Shown here: piece after piece, positions 14,459-22,605 of the stretch | Position numbering within the stretch: position 1 is the stretch's first letter | Layout of the letters: every line of letters starts with the position of its first letter | Source of the DNA: DASQEH01 sp035633755 | GTDB taxonomy: Bacteria; Actinomycetota; Actinomycetes; Propionibacteriales; Nocardioidaceae | Assembly: GCA_035633755.1 (NCBI GenBank) | Contig: DASQEH010000164.1 | Span: 1 to 37,858 of the forward strand | Direction of reading: 5' to 3' | DNA: 37,858 bases | The notes under the pieces: model-generated | Told to the model about the DNA's origin: nothing | Databases searched by the model: none | Seen by the model: the letters and a program-made list of their open reading frames with translations, nothing else | Made by a program: the position numbers and the translations under genes

Positions 14459-15130
14459 GTGCACACAGCCTCCCCTCGTCCTGACTCCACAACCGACCTG
14501 GCGCTGGCCTTCCAGCGGCAGGTCCACGTACTCCTGCAGAAGGGCTACCACCTCGCTGCTGGACTGAGCGAGGCTGAGTTCCGCGATCTGGTCGCTCCCC
14601 TCGAAAACCAGCTCGTTGACATGCCGCTCTCAACAGTCGAGGAGCGCATTCCGTTCGTCCTGGTGGTGACCCGAGCGGTAGTCCCGCCAGAAGCAGCGGT
14701 TCCCCTTATCGACCTCGATGGCAAGCAGGGCTGGACTGACATGCAGCCCGACGATCTGGGGCGCTTCGTGCCGATCGAGCGGGTAACCGTCCCGGCGAGC
14801 ACGTACCTGCTCGCCGACATCGACATCGGGGCGGAGTTTCGCAACATTCGACCGCTGCACGCCTTGCCGTCGATTCTCGAGCAGGGCCGGTCGCCGCTGA
14901 CGATCGATGAAGGCGTTGCCCTCATGCTTCAGTTCCCACACGTCTTGCGCACGCACAACGCCTTCCAGATGCTGGCTTCCCGATGCGGTGACAAGCGGGT
15001 TCCGGCGATGTGGGTGAGCTATGGCAAGCCCAGGCTCGGATGGTGCTGGGAGGGCAATCCGCATACGTGGCTGGGCATGGGCTCGGCCGCAGCCCGGATC
15101 GGTTCGGCCCCAGCCCCCGTGACCCGGTAA
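14459..15130 (+). CDS. DUF5701 family protein
   Basis: A 223-residue soluble protein that I recognise as DUF5701-like, a family of unknown function found mainly in actinobacteria. Seen are an N-terminal helical part (LALAFQRQVHVLLQKGYH), the core IPFVLVVTRAVVPPEAAVPL, DIDIGAEFRNIRPLHAL and a C-terminal stretch with SRCGDKRVPAMWVSYGKPRLGWCWEGNPHTWLG. The invariant-looking CWEGNPHTWLG part contains Cys and His but no known catalytic pattern. The start is GTG 14459 behind GGAAAGG. It stands alone, with korA starting 143 bases downstream. If the stress-type promoter upstream is real, a role in oxidative stress would be one hypothesis. Confidence 0.75.
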   Translation: MHTASPRPDSTTDLALAFQRQVHVLLQKGYHLAAGLSEAEFRDLVAPLENQLVDMPLSTVEERIPFVLVVTRAVVPPEAAVPLIDLDGKQGWTDMQPDDLGRFVPIERVTVPASTYLLADIDIGAEFRNIRPLHALPSILEQGRSPLTIDEGVALMLQFPHVLRTHNAFQMLASRCGDKRVPAMWVSYGKPRLGWCWEGNPHTWLGMGSAAARIGSAPAPVTR

Positions 15131-15273
15131 CCTTAACCTGTAAGGGCCGAGGTCTTCCCGGCCGCGCGTAGGCGAACCGCCGACATACGGACGGTGCGGC
15201 CGTAGCAAATGCTGCGGCGTAGGATGGCTAGCGCGCGAACAATGCATGAAATTAGCAGCGAAATGAGGATGCA

Positions 15274-17139
15274 GTGACCAAACAGGTCAAGCAACTCGAT
15301 CGGGTGATCATTCGCTTCGCCGGCGACTCCGGTGATGGGATGCAACTCACTGGGGACCGGTTCACGCAGGAGACGGCCGCCTTCGGCAACGATCTGTCGA
15401 CCTTGCCCAACTTTCCGGCAGAGATCCGGGCACCAGCCGGCACCTTGCCCGGCGTGTCCTCGTTCCAGCTGCACTTCGCCGACCACGACATCCTGACGCC
15501 AGGCGACGCCCCGGACGTCCTCGTCGCGATGAACCCGGCCGCTCTGAAGGCCAACATCGACGACCTCCCGGCCGGCGCCACGATCATCGTGGACAGCCAC
15601 GACTTCACTGCTCGCAACCTCACCAAGGCCGGCTACAGCACTAACCCGCTGGACGACGGCTCGCTTGACGGCTACAGCCTGCACCGAGTGGATCTGACTT
15701 CGATGACGGTGGAGTCGGTCAAGGCGTTCGGGTTGAGCCGCAAGGATGCCGCCCGCGCCAAGAACATGTTCTCGCTCGGCCTGCTGTCATGGCTCTACGG
15801 CCGCCCGGTCGAGGCGACCGAGGCCTTCCTGGTCAAGCGCTTCGCCAAGAAGCCCGCCATTCGTGACGCCAACATCGCCGCCTTCAGGGCCGGGTGGAAC
15901 TTCGGTGAGACGACCGAGTCCTTCGCCGTGTCGTACGAGGTGAAGCCGGCGCCGATGACCACCGGGACCTACCGCAACATCTCGGGCAACCTGGCCCTCA
16001 GCTATGGACTGCTCGCGGCGTCGGCTCGCTCGGGGCTGCAGCTGTTCCTCGGCGCCTACCCGATCACTCCTGCTTCCGACATCCTGCACGAGCTCAGCAA
16101 GCACAAGCGCTTCGGTGTGATGACGTTCCAGGCTGAGGACGAGATCGCCGGGATTGGCGCGGCACTGGGTGCCGCTTTCGGCGGCGCGCTGGCCGTCACG
16201 ACCACGTCCGGCCCGGGTATCGCTCTCAAGAGCGAGACGATCGGGCTGGCGGTCACCATGGAGCTGCCCATGGTGATCGTCGACGTACAGCGTGGGGGCC
16301 CTTCCACCGGTCTGCCCACCAAGACGGAGCAGTCCGACCTGCTGCAGGCCATGTTCGGTCGCAACGGTGAAGCGCCGGTGCCGATCGTGGCTCCGCAGTC
16401 TCCCGGCGACTGCTTCGACGTCGCCATCGAGGCGGTCCGGATCGCGGTGGAGTACCGCACACCGGTGATGCTGCTCTCCGACGGCTACCTCGCCAACGGC
16501 TCCGAGCCGTGGTCCCTACCCGACATCGACGCACTGCCTACCATCGACCCGGACTTCGCCACCGAGCCCAACCACGAGACCTCCACTGGTGAACAGGAGT
16601 TCTGGCCGTACCAGCGCAACGCCGAGACGCTGGCTCGTCCCTGGGCCATCCCGGGCACGCCGGGGCTCGAGCACCGCATCGGTGGTCTCGAGAAGGGCGA
16701 CGGCCACGGCAACATCTCCTACGACCCTGCCAACCATGACCTCATGGTGCGGACCCGCCAGGCCAAGGTGGACCGGGTCGCCGACACCATCCCTTCCCTG
16801 GAGGTCGACGATCCCCGAGGTCAGGCGAGTGTGCTCGTGCTTGGCTGGGGATCCACCTACGGGCCTATCGGTGCGGCATGTCGCCGGCTGCGCAACCAAG
16901 GCATGCACATCGCACAGGCGCACCTTCGCCATCTCAACCCGTTCCCGGCCAACCTCGGCGAGGTGTTGCGCAGCTATGACCGCGTCATCGTCCCTGAGAT
17001 GAACTTGGGTCAGCTGGGAATGCTGCTGCGGGCCAAATACCTTGTCGACATCATCGGGTACAACCAGGTCCGCGGAATGCCCTTCACTGCAGCCGAGCTC
17101 GAAGCAGCCATCACGTCCACTCTTGAGGAAATGTCATGA
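15274..17139 (+). CDS. korA: 2-oxoacid:ferredoxin oxidoreductase, fused gamma/alpha subunit (KorA)
   Basis: KorA is the large subunit of the enzyme that converts 2-oxoglutarate and CoA to succinyl-CoA, CO2 and reduced ferredoxin. The 621 residues hold a gamma domain first (about 8-190, with RFAGDSGDGMQLTGDRF at 14-30) and then the alpha domain (from about 230, with the pyrimidine-binding YPITPASD at 262-269 and RGGPSTGLPTKTEQSDLL at about 340-357). The start is GTG 15274 with GAGGA nearby; a TAGGAT -10-like box lies at 15220-15225. The stop overlaps korB in ATGA. No ferredoxin gene is next to it. In mycobacteria KorAB completes the TCA cycle; substrate other than 2-oxoglutarate cannot be excluded. 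Confidence 0.93.
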   Translation: MTKQVKQLDRVIIRFAGDSGDGMQLTGDRFTQETAAFGNDLSTLPNFPAEIRAPAGTLPGVSSFQLHFADHDILTPGDAPDVLVAMNPAALKANIDDLPAGATIIVDSHDFTARNLTKAGYSTNPLDDGSLDGYSLHRVDLTSMTVESVKAFGLSRKDAARAKNMFSLGLLSWLYGRPVEATEAFLVKRFAKKPAIRDANIAAFRAGWNFGETTESFAVSYEVKPAPMTTGTYRNISGNLALSYGLLAASARSGLQLFLGAYPITPASDILHELSKHKRFGVMTFQAEDEIAGIGAALGAAFGGALAVTTTSGPGIALKSETIGLAVTMELPMVIVDVQRGGPSTGLPTKTEQSDLLQAMFGRNGEAPVPIVAPQSPGDCFDVAIEAVRIAVEYRTPVMLLSDGYLANGSEPWSLPDIDALPTIDPDFATEPNHETSTGEQEFWPYQRNAETLARPWAIPGTPGLEHRIGGLEKGDGHGNISYDPANHDLMVRTRQAKVDRVADTIPSLEVDDPRGQASVLVLGWGSTYGPIGAACRRLRNQGMHIAQAHLRHLNPFPANLGEVLRSYDRVIVPEMNLGQLGMLLRAKYLVDIIGYNQVRGMPFTAAELEAAITSTLEEMS

Positions 17140-18128
17140 CCACCGACCTCGACATGCCGGGCTTGCGCGGCGTGCCTGCCAGCGACGCCCCTGCCAACCG
17201 CAAGGACTTCACGTCTGACCAGGAGGTCCGCTGGTGCCCGGGATGTGGCGACTACATCATCTTGGCCGCTGTCCAGGGCTTCCTACCCACTCTCGGCTTG
17301 CGCCGGGAGAACATCGTCTTCGTATCGGGAATCGGCTGCTCCTCGCGTTTCCCCTACTACCTCGAGACGTACGGCATGCACTCGATCCACGGTCGAGCAC
17401 CCGCCATCGCCACCGGCTTGGCGACCGCCCGGTCGGACCTGTCGGTTTGGGTCGTCACCGGAGACGGTGACGCACTCTCCATCGGCGGGAACCACCTGAT
17501 CCACGCCATGCGCCGCAACGTCAACATGACGATCCTGCTGTTCAACAACAGGATCTACGGCCTGACCAAGGGGCAGTACTCCCCCACCTCGGAGCCCGGC
17601 AAGATCACCAAGTCGACCCCGATGGGATCGATCGACACCCCGTTCAACCCGATCTCGTTGGCGCTCGGCGCCGAGGCGACCTTCGTCGCTCGCACGCTGG
17701 ACTCCGACCGAGCGCACCTCACGGAGGTCCTCAAGGCGGCCGCTGCCCACCGTGGTACCAGCTTTGTGGAGATCTACCAGAACTGCCCCATCTTCAACGA
17801 CGGCGCATTCGACGTCCTGCGGGGGCAAGAAGATTCCGAGGCGCGACTCATCCGCCTGCAACACGGCGAGCCTGTGCGCATCGGCGATCGGGAGTGGATC
17901 CACGACGCCCATGCCGACAACCCCGCCCAGGCGTTCGAGATCTCGCGGGTCGACGACGGCACGATGACGCATGTGCCCATCGGTGTCTTCCGACAGGTGG
18001 AGCGCTCGACGTACGACGACCGAGCGCGCGAGCAGATCTCCGAGTCTCGGGCCTCGCATGGCGCGGGCGACCTGGAAAGCCTGCTGGCCGGTTCGGATAC
18101 CTGGACGGTCAGCCCAGCTTCGTCGTGA
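17136..18128 (+). CDS. korB: 2-oxoacid:ferredoxin oxidoreductase, beta subunit (KorB)
   Basis: KorB binds thiamine diphosphate and the catalytic Fe-S centre of the KorAB complex. In its 330 residues: WCPGCGDY (33-40, with Cys34 and Cys37), GIGCSS (65-70), the ThDP/Mg motif GDGDALSIGGNH (109-120) with its Asn in FNNRIYGLTKGQYSPT (136-151), and the IYQNCPIFND segment near 213-222. It begins at ATG 17136 inside the end of korA, so the subunits are made together. Its last 20 bases overlap the end of the convergent secreted-protein gene, which leaves no room for a private terminator. The identification as the 2-oxoglutarate-type beta subunit is strong. Confidence 0.93.
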   Translation: MTTDLDMPGLRGVPASDAPANRKDFTSDQEVRWCPGCGDYIILAAVQGFLPTLGLRRENIVFVSGIGCSSRFPYYLETYGMHSIHGRAPAIATGLATARSDLSVWVVTGDGDALSIGGNHLIHAMRRNVNMTILLFNNRIYGLTKGQYSPTSEPGKITKSTPMGSIDTPFNPISLALGAEATFVARTLDSDRAHLTEVLKAAAAHRGTSFVEIYQNCPIFNDGAFDVLRGQEDSEARLIRLQHGEPVRIGDREWIHDAHADNPAQAFEISRVDDGTMTHVPIGVFRQVERSTYDDRAREQISESRASHGAGDLESLLAGSDTWTVSPASS

Positions 18129-18825
18129 ACACCCCGCTGTAGGACCGGGTGAACAGCCGGGTTGCCCGCACTGAGACCCGCCAGAAGTACCTGCCCTTGC
18201 GGGGCGCGTTCACGTCGAAGCTGAAGCCACCCTTGCTTCCGGCACGGTGTGAGCGGACGTGGCGCCAGCCGCAGCTCGCACACGAGCGCTTGTCGAGCGA
18301 GACGACCCGGTTGCCATAGCGGGGCGTCACACGCCCATGGAAGCGCCCGCTGCTGTCCTCGAGCTTCGCGGTGATGCGCCGATGCACCAACACCGCCGTT
18401 GCGTCCCGTGAGCGACCCGCCTTGGAGTTCCCCCCGAAGACGACCCGGTAGTCGGCGTTGCCCCGAGCCTTCGGCCGGAAGCGGAACTGGGGAGTGCTCG
18501 TGCGCGACGTCCTGCCGGTGGCGAGGTACTTCCATGCGGACGTCCCGTTGTACCGCCGGTACAGCTTTACGTGGACCCCGGCAAGCGCTCCGCGCAGGGA
18601 CGGCACCGCCACTTGCCCCCGGATGCGCACGACACCGCCGTATCGGCGCGAATGGTCGAAGTCGAGGAAGCGGATCGACGTGGCGGTGACCGCCGCCGGT
18701 CCCCGGGCCGTGGATGCCTCGACTCCGCCCGGAGGCATGGCCGCGAGCGATGGTGAGACCGTCACGAAGGGGGCCGCGAGCAGGCTGGCGGCGGAGAAAC
18801 CGATGACTAGCGAACGAGCGTTCAT
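18109..18825 (-). CDS. secreted protein of unknown function
   Basis: This 238-residue protein has a clear Sec signal peptide: MNARS, then a hydrophobic core LVIGFSAASLLAAPFVTV, and likely cleavage after SLAA at about 29. The mature part is basic and beta-rich, with repeated Ig-like or bacterial-surface-domain features (VRIRGQVAVPSLRGALAGVHVKLYRRY, then KYLATGRTSRTSTPQFRFRPKA), as in small exported proteins with Big-like folds. A CASC pair and GWRH occur near residue 182. I find no enzymatic motif. It is likely to act at or outside the cell surface. Its 3' end overlaps korB by 20 bases in opposite directions, and it diverges from the rarD-like gene. Confidence 0.75.
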   Translation of the reverse strand: MNARSLVIGFSAASLLAAPFVTVSPSLAAMPPGGVEASTARGPAAVTATSIRFLDFDHSRRYGGVVRIRGQVAVPSLRGALAGVHVKLYRRYNGTSAWKYLATGRTSRTSTPQFRFRPKARGNADYRVVFGGNSKAGRSRDATAVLVHRRITAKLEDSSGRFHGRVTPRYGNRVVSLDKRSCASCGWRHVRSHRAGSKGGFSFDVNAPRKGRYFWRVSVRATRLFTRSYSGVFTTKLG

Positions 18826-18943
18826 TCAGCGATCCAGACTCTTGACGACTCGGCTCCAGGCCGACTGCACCCTGCACGCTAAGCGCCAGCGCCAGGATTA
18901 CCAAAACGGTGCAAGTCGCCCAGGTCATGAACGGCGTCTCAGA

Positions 18944-18976
18944 TGTCAGGAGCAAGGTAGGGCCTTGCCCCTGACA
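18944..18976. repeat. 14-bp inverted repeat in front of the rarD-like gene
   Basis: Arms 18944-18957 and 18963-18976 pair over 14 bases with one mismatch around a 5-base loop. The repeat ends 17 bases before ATG 18994. A TACGCT -10 box (18982-18987) lies between the repeat and the start codon, so the palindrome covers the expected -35 region of a leaderless promoter. That position fits an operator for a dimeric regulator; an RNA hairpin is less likely if the mRNA starts at the ATG. Confidence 0.6.
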
Positions 18977-18993
18977 CTGGGTACGCTGGCAGG

Positions 18994-19932
18994 ATGACCG
19001 AAGAGCGCCGGGGGCTCCTACTCGGTACCGCCGCCTTCGGGATGTGGGGGCTGTTCCCGCTGTACTGGCCCCTCCTCGAGCCCACCATGGCCGTCGAGAT
19101 CCTTGCCCACCGCATTCTGTGGTCCCTCGTCGTCACCGCGATCATGCTGGCGGTGACCGGACGGACCGGGTTGCTGCGCGCGATGTGGACCAGACGCGAG
19201 GTGCGCTACCCGATGATGGTGGCGGGCGTCGTCATCGGGCTCAACTGGGGAACGTTCATCTGGGGAGTCACGAACGGGCATGTGGTCGACACCTCCCTGG
19301 GCTACTACATCAACCCGCTGGTGACGGTGCTCCTGGGCGTCCTGGTGCTCAAGGAACGCTTGCGACGCTGGCAGTGGCTCGCACTGGCGCTCGCGTTCGC
19401 CGCAGTCGTGGTGCTCAGTCTCGAGGTGGGACATCCACCGTGGATCTCGCTGGTGCTGGCCTTCAGCTTCGGCATCTACGGCCTGATCAAGAAGCGGGTC
19501 GCCGTCGGCCCCATCGAGGGCCTTACGTTCGAGGGTCTTGTGCTGGTCCCGGTGGCAGCCGGCTACCTGCTGTGGATCGAGCAGGCGGGGCAGTCCACGG
19601 CGTTGTCGCAGGGACCAGGCCACGTCGCGATGCTGGCATTCACCGGTGTGCTCACTGCGCTGCCCCTGCTGTGCTTCGCGGGGGCAGCCAACCGCATCCC
19701 CCTGACGACCCTTGGCCTGCTGCAGTACATCGCCCCCACGGTGCAGTTGATTTTGGGCGTGGCCCTCTTCGACGAGCAGATGGGCGTCTACCGCTGGGTC
19801 GGCTTCTCACTTGTGTGGGTCGCGCTCACCATCTTCACTGTCGACTCGCTGGCAGCACACCGACGCCGTCGCGGCGTTGCCACCACCGATCGTGATGACG
19901 CTGCTGAGCTCGAACCTTCGCTTCCGCGGTAA
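18994..19932 (+). CDS. rarD: EamA-family permease, RarD-like
   Basis: The 312-residue protein is an integral membrane transporter of the EamA/DMT superfamily with about ten predicted helices in two five-helix repeats. It begins MTEERRGLLLGTAAFGMWGL, has LGYYINPLVTVLLGVLVLKERL near 102-123, ALPLLCFAGAANRIPLTTLG near 225 and YIAPTVQLILGVALFDEQM near 247, all typical of RarD. The tail past about 288 is basic then acidic, probably cytoplasmic. The substrate is unknown; RarD was named for chloramphenicol sensitivity in Pseudomonas and is probably a metabolite exporter. The start ATG has no useful ribosome-binding site and sits seven bases after a -10 box, so it is probably leaderless, with the inverted repeat as a possible operator. 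Confidence 0.88.
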   Translation: MTEERRGLLLGTAAFGMWGLFPLYWPLLEPTMAVEILAHRILWSLVVTAIMLAVTGRTGLLRAMWTRREVRYPMMVAGVVIGLNWGTFIWGVTNGHVVDTSLGYYINPLVTVLLGVLVLKERLRRWQWLALALAFAAVVVLSLEVGHPPWISLVLAFSFGIYGLIKKRVAVGPIEGLTFEGLVLVPVAAGYLLWIEQAGQSTALSQGPGHVAMLAFTGVLTALPLLCFAGAANRIPLTTLGLLQYIAPTVQLILGVALFDEQMGVYRWVGFSLVWVALTIFTVDSLAAHRRRRGVATTDRDDAAELEPSLPR

Positions 19933-19975
19933 CGCGCTGGCTGGTCTCACCGGGGCCGGAGCCTGGGCGGGGGAC

Positions 19976-20986
19976 CTATGAGGTACGGATGGTCACCAGG
20001 TCGCACAGCGCGACGAGCGCCTGCCTGGCCGGGATGTCCGGCAAGCCGTCGAGCAGGGCTCGGGCCGACTCCGCGCGGCGCGTCACCTCCTGCTGCGCCA
20101 GCTGCATGGCTGGACTGCTCCGCAACAAGCCCAGCGCCTCGGCATGGTCGGCGTCGCTGCGGATGGGACCCGACAGCAGAACCCGCAAGCGCTCGTCGGC
20201 GTCGCGGGTCGACGAACGGGCGATCAGCGTGGGCAGCGTCAGCACGCCTACTCGTAGATCAGTCCCGGGCGTCTTGCCGGACTCCGTGGTGTCGCTGGCC
20301 ACGTCGATGATGTCGTCGGACAGCTGAAAGGCCGTACCGATCTGTTCGCCGTACGCCGTCAAGATCTCCTCGATGTGCGGCGGGGCGCCGGAGAGCCGTG
20401 CTCCGAACCGAGCTGATGTCGCGATCAGTGAGCCGGTCTTGTCGGCGACCACGGACAGGTAATGGGCGAGGGCGTCCTCGCCTCTGCGCGGCCCGACGGT
20501 CTCGCGGATCTGTCCCTGCACCAGTCGGGCGAACGTCTCAGCCTGTATCCGGACGGCGTCCGGACCGAGATCGGCGACGATGGAGGAGGCGCGGGCGAAC
20601 AGGAAGTCCCCGGTGAGAATAGCGATCGAGTTGGTCCAGCGGGCGTTGGCGCTCGGAGCCCCGCGCCGCAGCTCAGCCTCGTCCATGACGTCGTCGTGGT
20701 ACAGCGTCGCCAGATGGGTCAGCTCCACCACCATCGCCGAGGGGACCACTGTGTCTGACGCCGCGTCGCCGAAGTGCGAGGCGAGTACGACCAACAACGG
20801 GCGGAACCGCTTGCCGCCGGCATCGAGAAGGTGGCGAGCCGCGGCGTCGATGAACTCGTTGTCCGAGGCGACAGCGGCCGCGAGCTCGTCCTCGATCTCG
20901 ATCAGCCGCAGCCGCACCGCCGACTCCAGGTCGGGGTCGGTGAAGGGTAGACCGAGTGGGGTGCTTGCCACGAGCGACGTCTCCAT
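19976..20986 (-). CDS. long-chain polyprenyl diphosphate synthase
   Basis: This trans-prenyltransferase condenses isopentenyl diphosphate onto an allylic primer to make the isoprenoid tail of a quinone, probably menaquinone. In its 336 residues: GGKRFRP (57-63), the first Asp-rich motif HDDVMD (97-102) and the second QLSDDIID (221-228). The fifth residue before the first Asp-rich motif is Ala93, small rather than aromatic, which by family rules points to a long product chain. The start ATG 20986 shares one base with the nuoN stop (TGATG), so it is the last gene of the nuo operon. Relatives are named HepT, IspB or GrcC; the chain length cannot be read from sequence. Confidence 0.92.
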   Translation of the reverse strand: METSLVASTPLGLPFTDPDLESAVRLRLIEIEDELAAAVASDNEFIDAAARHLLDAGGKRFRPLLVVLASHFGDAASDTVVPSAMVVELTHLATLYHDDVMDEAELRRGAPSANARWTNSIAILTGDFLFARASSIVADLGPDAVRIQAETFARLVQGQIRETVGPRRGEDALAHYLSVVADKTGSLIATSARFGARLSGAPPHIEEILTAYGEQIGTAFQLSDDIIDVASDTTESGKTPGTDLRVGVLTLPTLIARSSTRDADERLRVLLSGPIRSDADHAEALGLLRSSPAMQLAQQEVTRRAESARALLDGLPDIPARQALVALCDLVTIRTS

Positions 20987-22605
20987 CAGCGGATGAACTC
21001 CCCTGCCTGGCGAGCCAGGTCGAGGACAGGTGAGGGCACGACCCCCAGCAACAGCGTCATCGTCGCACCGATCGTGATCGTGGCGGTGGTCAATGCGCTG
21101 GGGACTACGACGGTGGGACCGTCCCCTGTGGCGTCGGAGAAGAACATCAAGACGATGACGCGCACGTAGAAGAAGGCGGCAACAACGCTCATGAGCACTG
21201 CGAAGACGACGAGTGGCCACGCTCCGCCCGACCAGGCCGCCGTGAACACCGCCCACTTCCCGGTGAAGCCGCTCGTGAGGGGGATACCGGCGAAGGCGAG
21301 CAGGAAGAACGCGAACACACCCGCGACGAGCGGGGCCTCCTTGCCCAGGCCCGCCCAGCGCGACAGAGCCGTTGTCTCCCCGCCGGCATCGCGAACGATC
21401 GTGACGACCGCGAAGGCGCCGATGGTCGTGAAACCGTATGCCGCGAGGTAGAACAGGACAGCCTGCAGGCTGGTGATCTCGCTTCCCGCGACGTCTACGC
21501 CCTGGTGAGCCCCCACGAACCCTGTGATGAGGAAGCCTGCGTGTGCAACGGAGGAGTAGGCGAGCATCCGCTTCACGTCGGTCTGGGTGACGGCGATGAC
21601 CGATCCGATCGCCATCGTCAAGGCGGCGATGATCCACATCATCGGCTGCCAGTCCCACCGAGCGCCGCCGAGACTGACGTAGAACACGCGCAGGAGCGCA
21701 CCGAACGCAGCCAGCTTCGTGCAGGCTGCCATGAAGGCCGTCACCGGCGTAGGCGCCCCTTGGTAGGCGTCTGGAGTCCAGGCGTGGAACGGAGCGGCAC
21801 CGACCTTGAAGAGCAAGCCGACGGCCATCAGGCCCATCCCGGTGAGCAGCAGCCCGCTGGCGCCAACCCGCGACGACACCGCCGCGTCGATGTCGGCGAG
21901 CCGGACGCTGCCCGCGAAGCCGTAGATCAATGCGATGCCGTAGAGGAAGAACGCCGAGGAGAACGACCCGAGCAGGAAGTACTTCATGGCAGCTTCCTGG
22001 CTGATGAGCCGGCGCCGGCGCGCGAGACCGCACAGCAGGTACAACGGCAGAGACAACACCTCGAGTCCCACGAACATGGTCACCAGGTCGTTGGCCGCGG
22101 GGAAGACCATCATCCCGCCGATCGCGAACATCATCAGCGGGAAGACCTCTGTGTGCTCGATCCCCTGAGTCGACGCCTCACGCTCGGCTTCGGTGCCGGG
22201 TACCGCCGCGGCCTGACCAGCGAAGGCCATCACACCCGCGTCGAGGCGGCGTTCGGCGAACAGCATGACGCTGATGAGAGAGAAGACCAGCAGAGTTCCC
22301 CAGATGAACAGCGTCGGACCGTCGATGGCGAGCGCGCCGACCGCTTCGAGCGAGCCGTACGCCGCCCCATCGCCGGACGATGTGCTGTCCAGTGCGACCA
22401 GAACGACGCCGGCAAGCGCCGCACACAACCCGACCAGCGACAGCACCGTCTGGATGAGGTAGCGACGGCTGCGGGACACGAACGCCTCGACGAGGACACC
22501 AGCGAGAGCGACCCCGAACACGATGAGGAGCGGGTAGACCTTGCCGTACTCGATGTGCGGAGCGTCGAACGCGGGGGCCGCAGCAATGGTGATCACGTCG
22601 GTCAC
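20986..22605 (-). CDS. nuoN: NADH-quinone oxidoreductase subunit N
   Basis: NuoN is one of three antiporter-like membrane subunits that move protons in complex I. The 539 residues are nearly all hydrophobic, with about 14 helices. Seen: VGLEVLSLPLYLL with its conserved Glu, then RRRLISQEAAMKYFLLGSFS, the KVGAAPFHAWTPDAYQGAPTP signature and TDVKRMLAYSSVAHAGFL. The start is GTG 22605, overlapping the nuoM stop in GTGA. The stop shares a base with the polyprenyl synthase gene. An insert of about 20 polar residues at 138-160 makes it slightly longer than the E. coli protein. Confidence 0.97.
   Translation of the reverse strand: MTDVITIAAAPAFDAPHIEYGKVYPLLIVFGVALAGVLVEAFVSRSRRYLIQTVLSLVGLCAALAGVVLVALDSTSSGDGAAYGSLEAVGALAIDGPTLFIWGTLLVFSLISVMLFAERRLDAGVMAFAGQAAAVPGTEAEREASTQGIEHTEVFPLMMFAIGGMMVFPAANDLVTMFVGLEVLSLPLYLLCGLARRRRLISQEAAMKYFLLGSFSSAFFLYGIALIYGFAGSVRLADIDAAVSSRVGASGLLLTGMGLMAVGLLFKVGAAPFHAWTPDAYQGAPTPVTAFMAACTKLAAFGALLRVFYVSLGGARWDWQPMMWIIAALTMAIGSVIAVTQTDVKRMLAYSSVAHAGFLITGFVGAHQGVDVAGSEITSLQAVLFYLAAYGFTTIGAFAVVTIVRDAGGETTALSRWAGLGKEAPLVAGVFAFFLLAFAGIPLTSGFTGKWAVFTAAWSGGAWPLVVFAVLMSVVAAFFYVRVIVLMFFSDATGDGPTVVVPSALTTATITIGATMTLLLGVVPSPVLDLARQAGEFIR

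Noticed and set aside
19976..22033. A 685-codon frame suggesting a fusion of nuoN sequence with the prenyltransferase
   Set aside because: The first half lies in the wrong frame of nuoN and is Arg-rich noise; the prenyltransferase begins at ATG 20986, at the nuoN stop.
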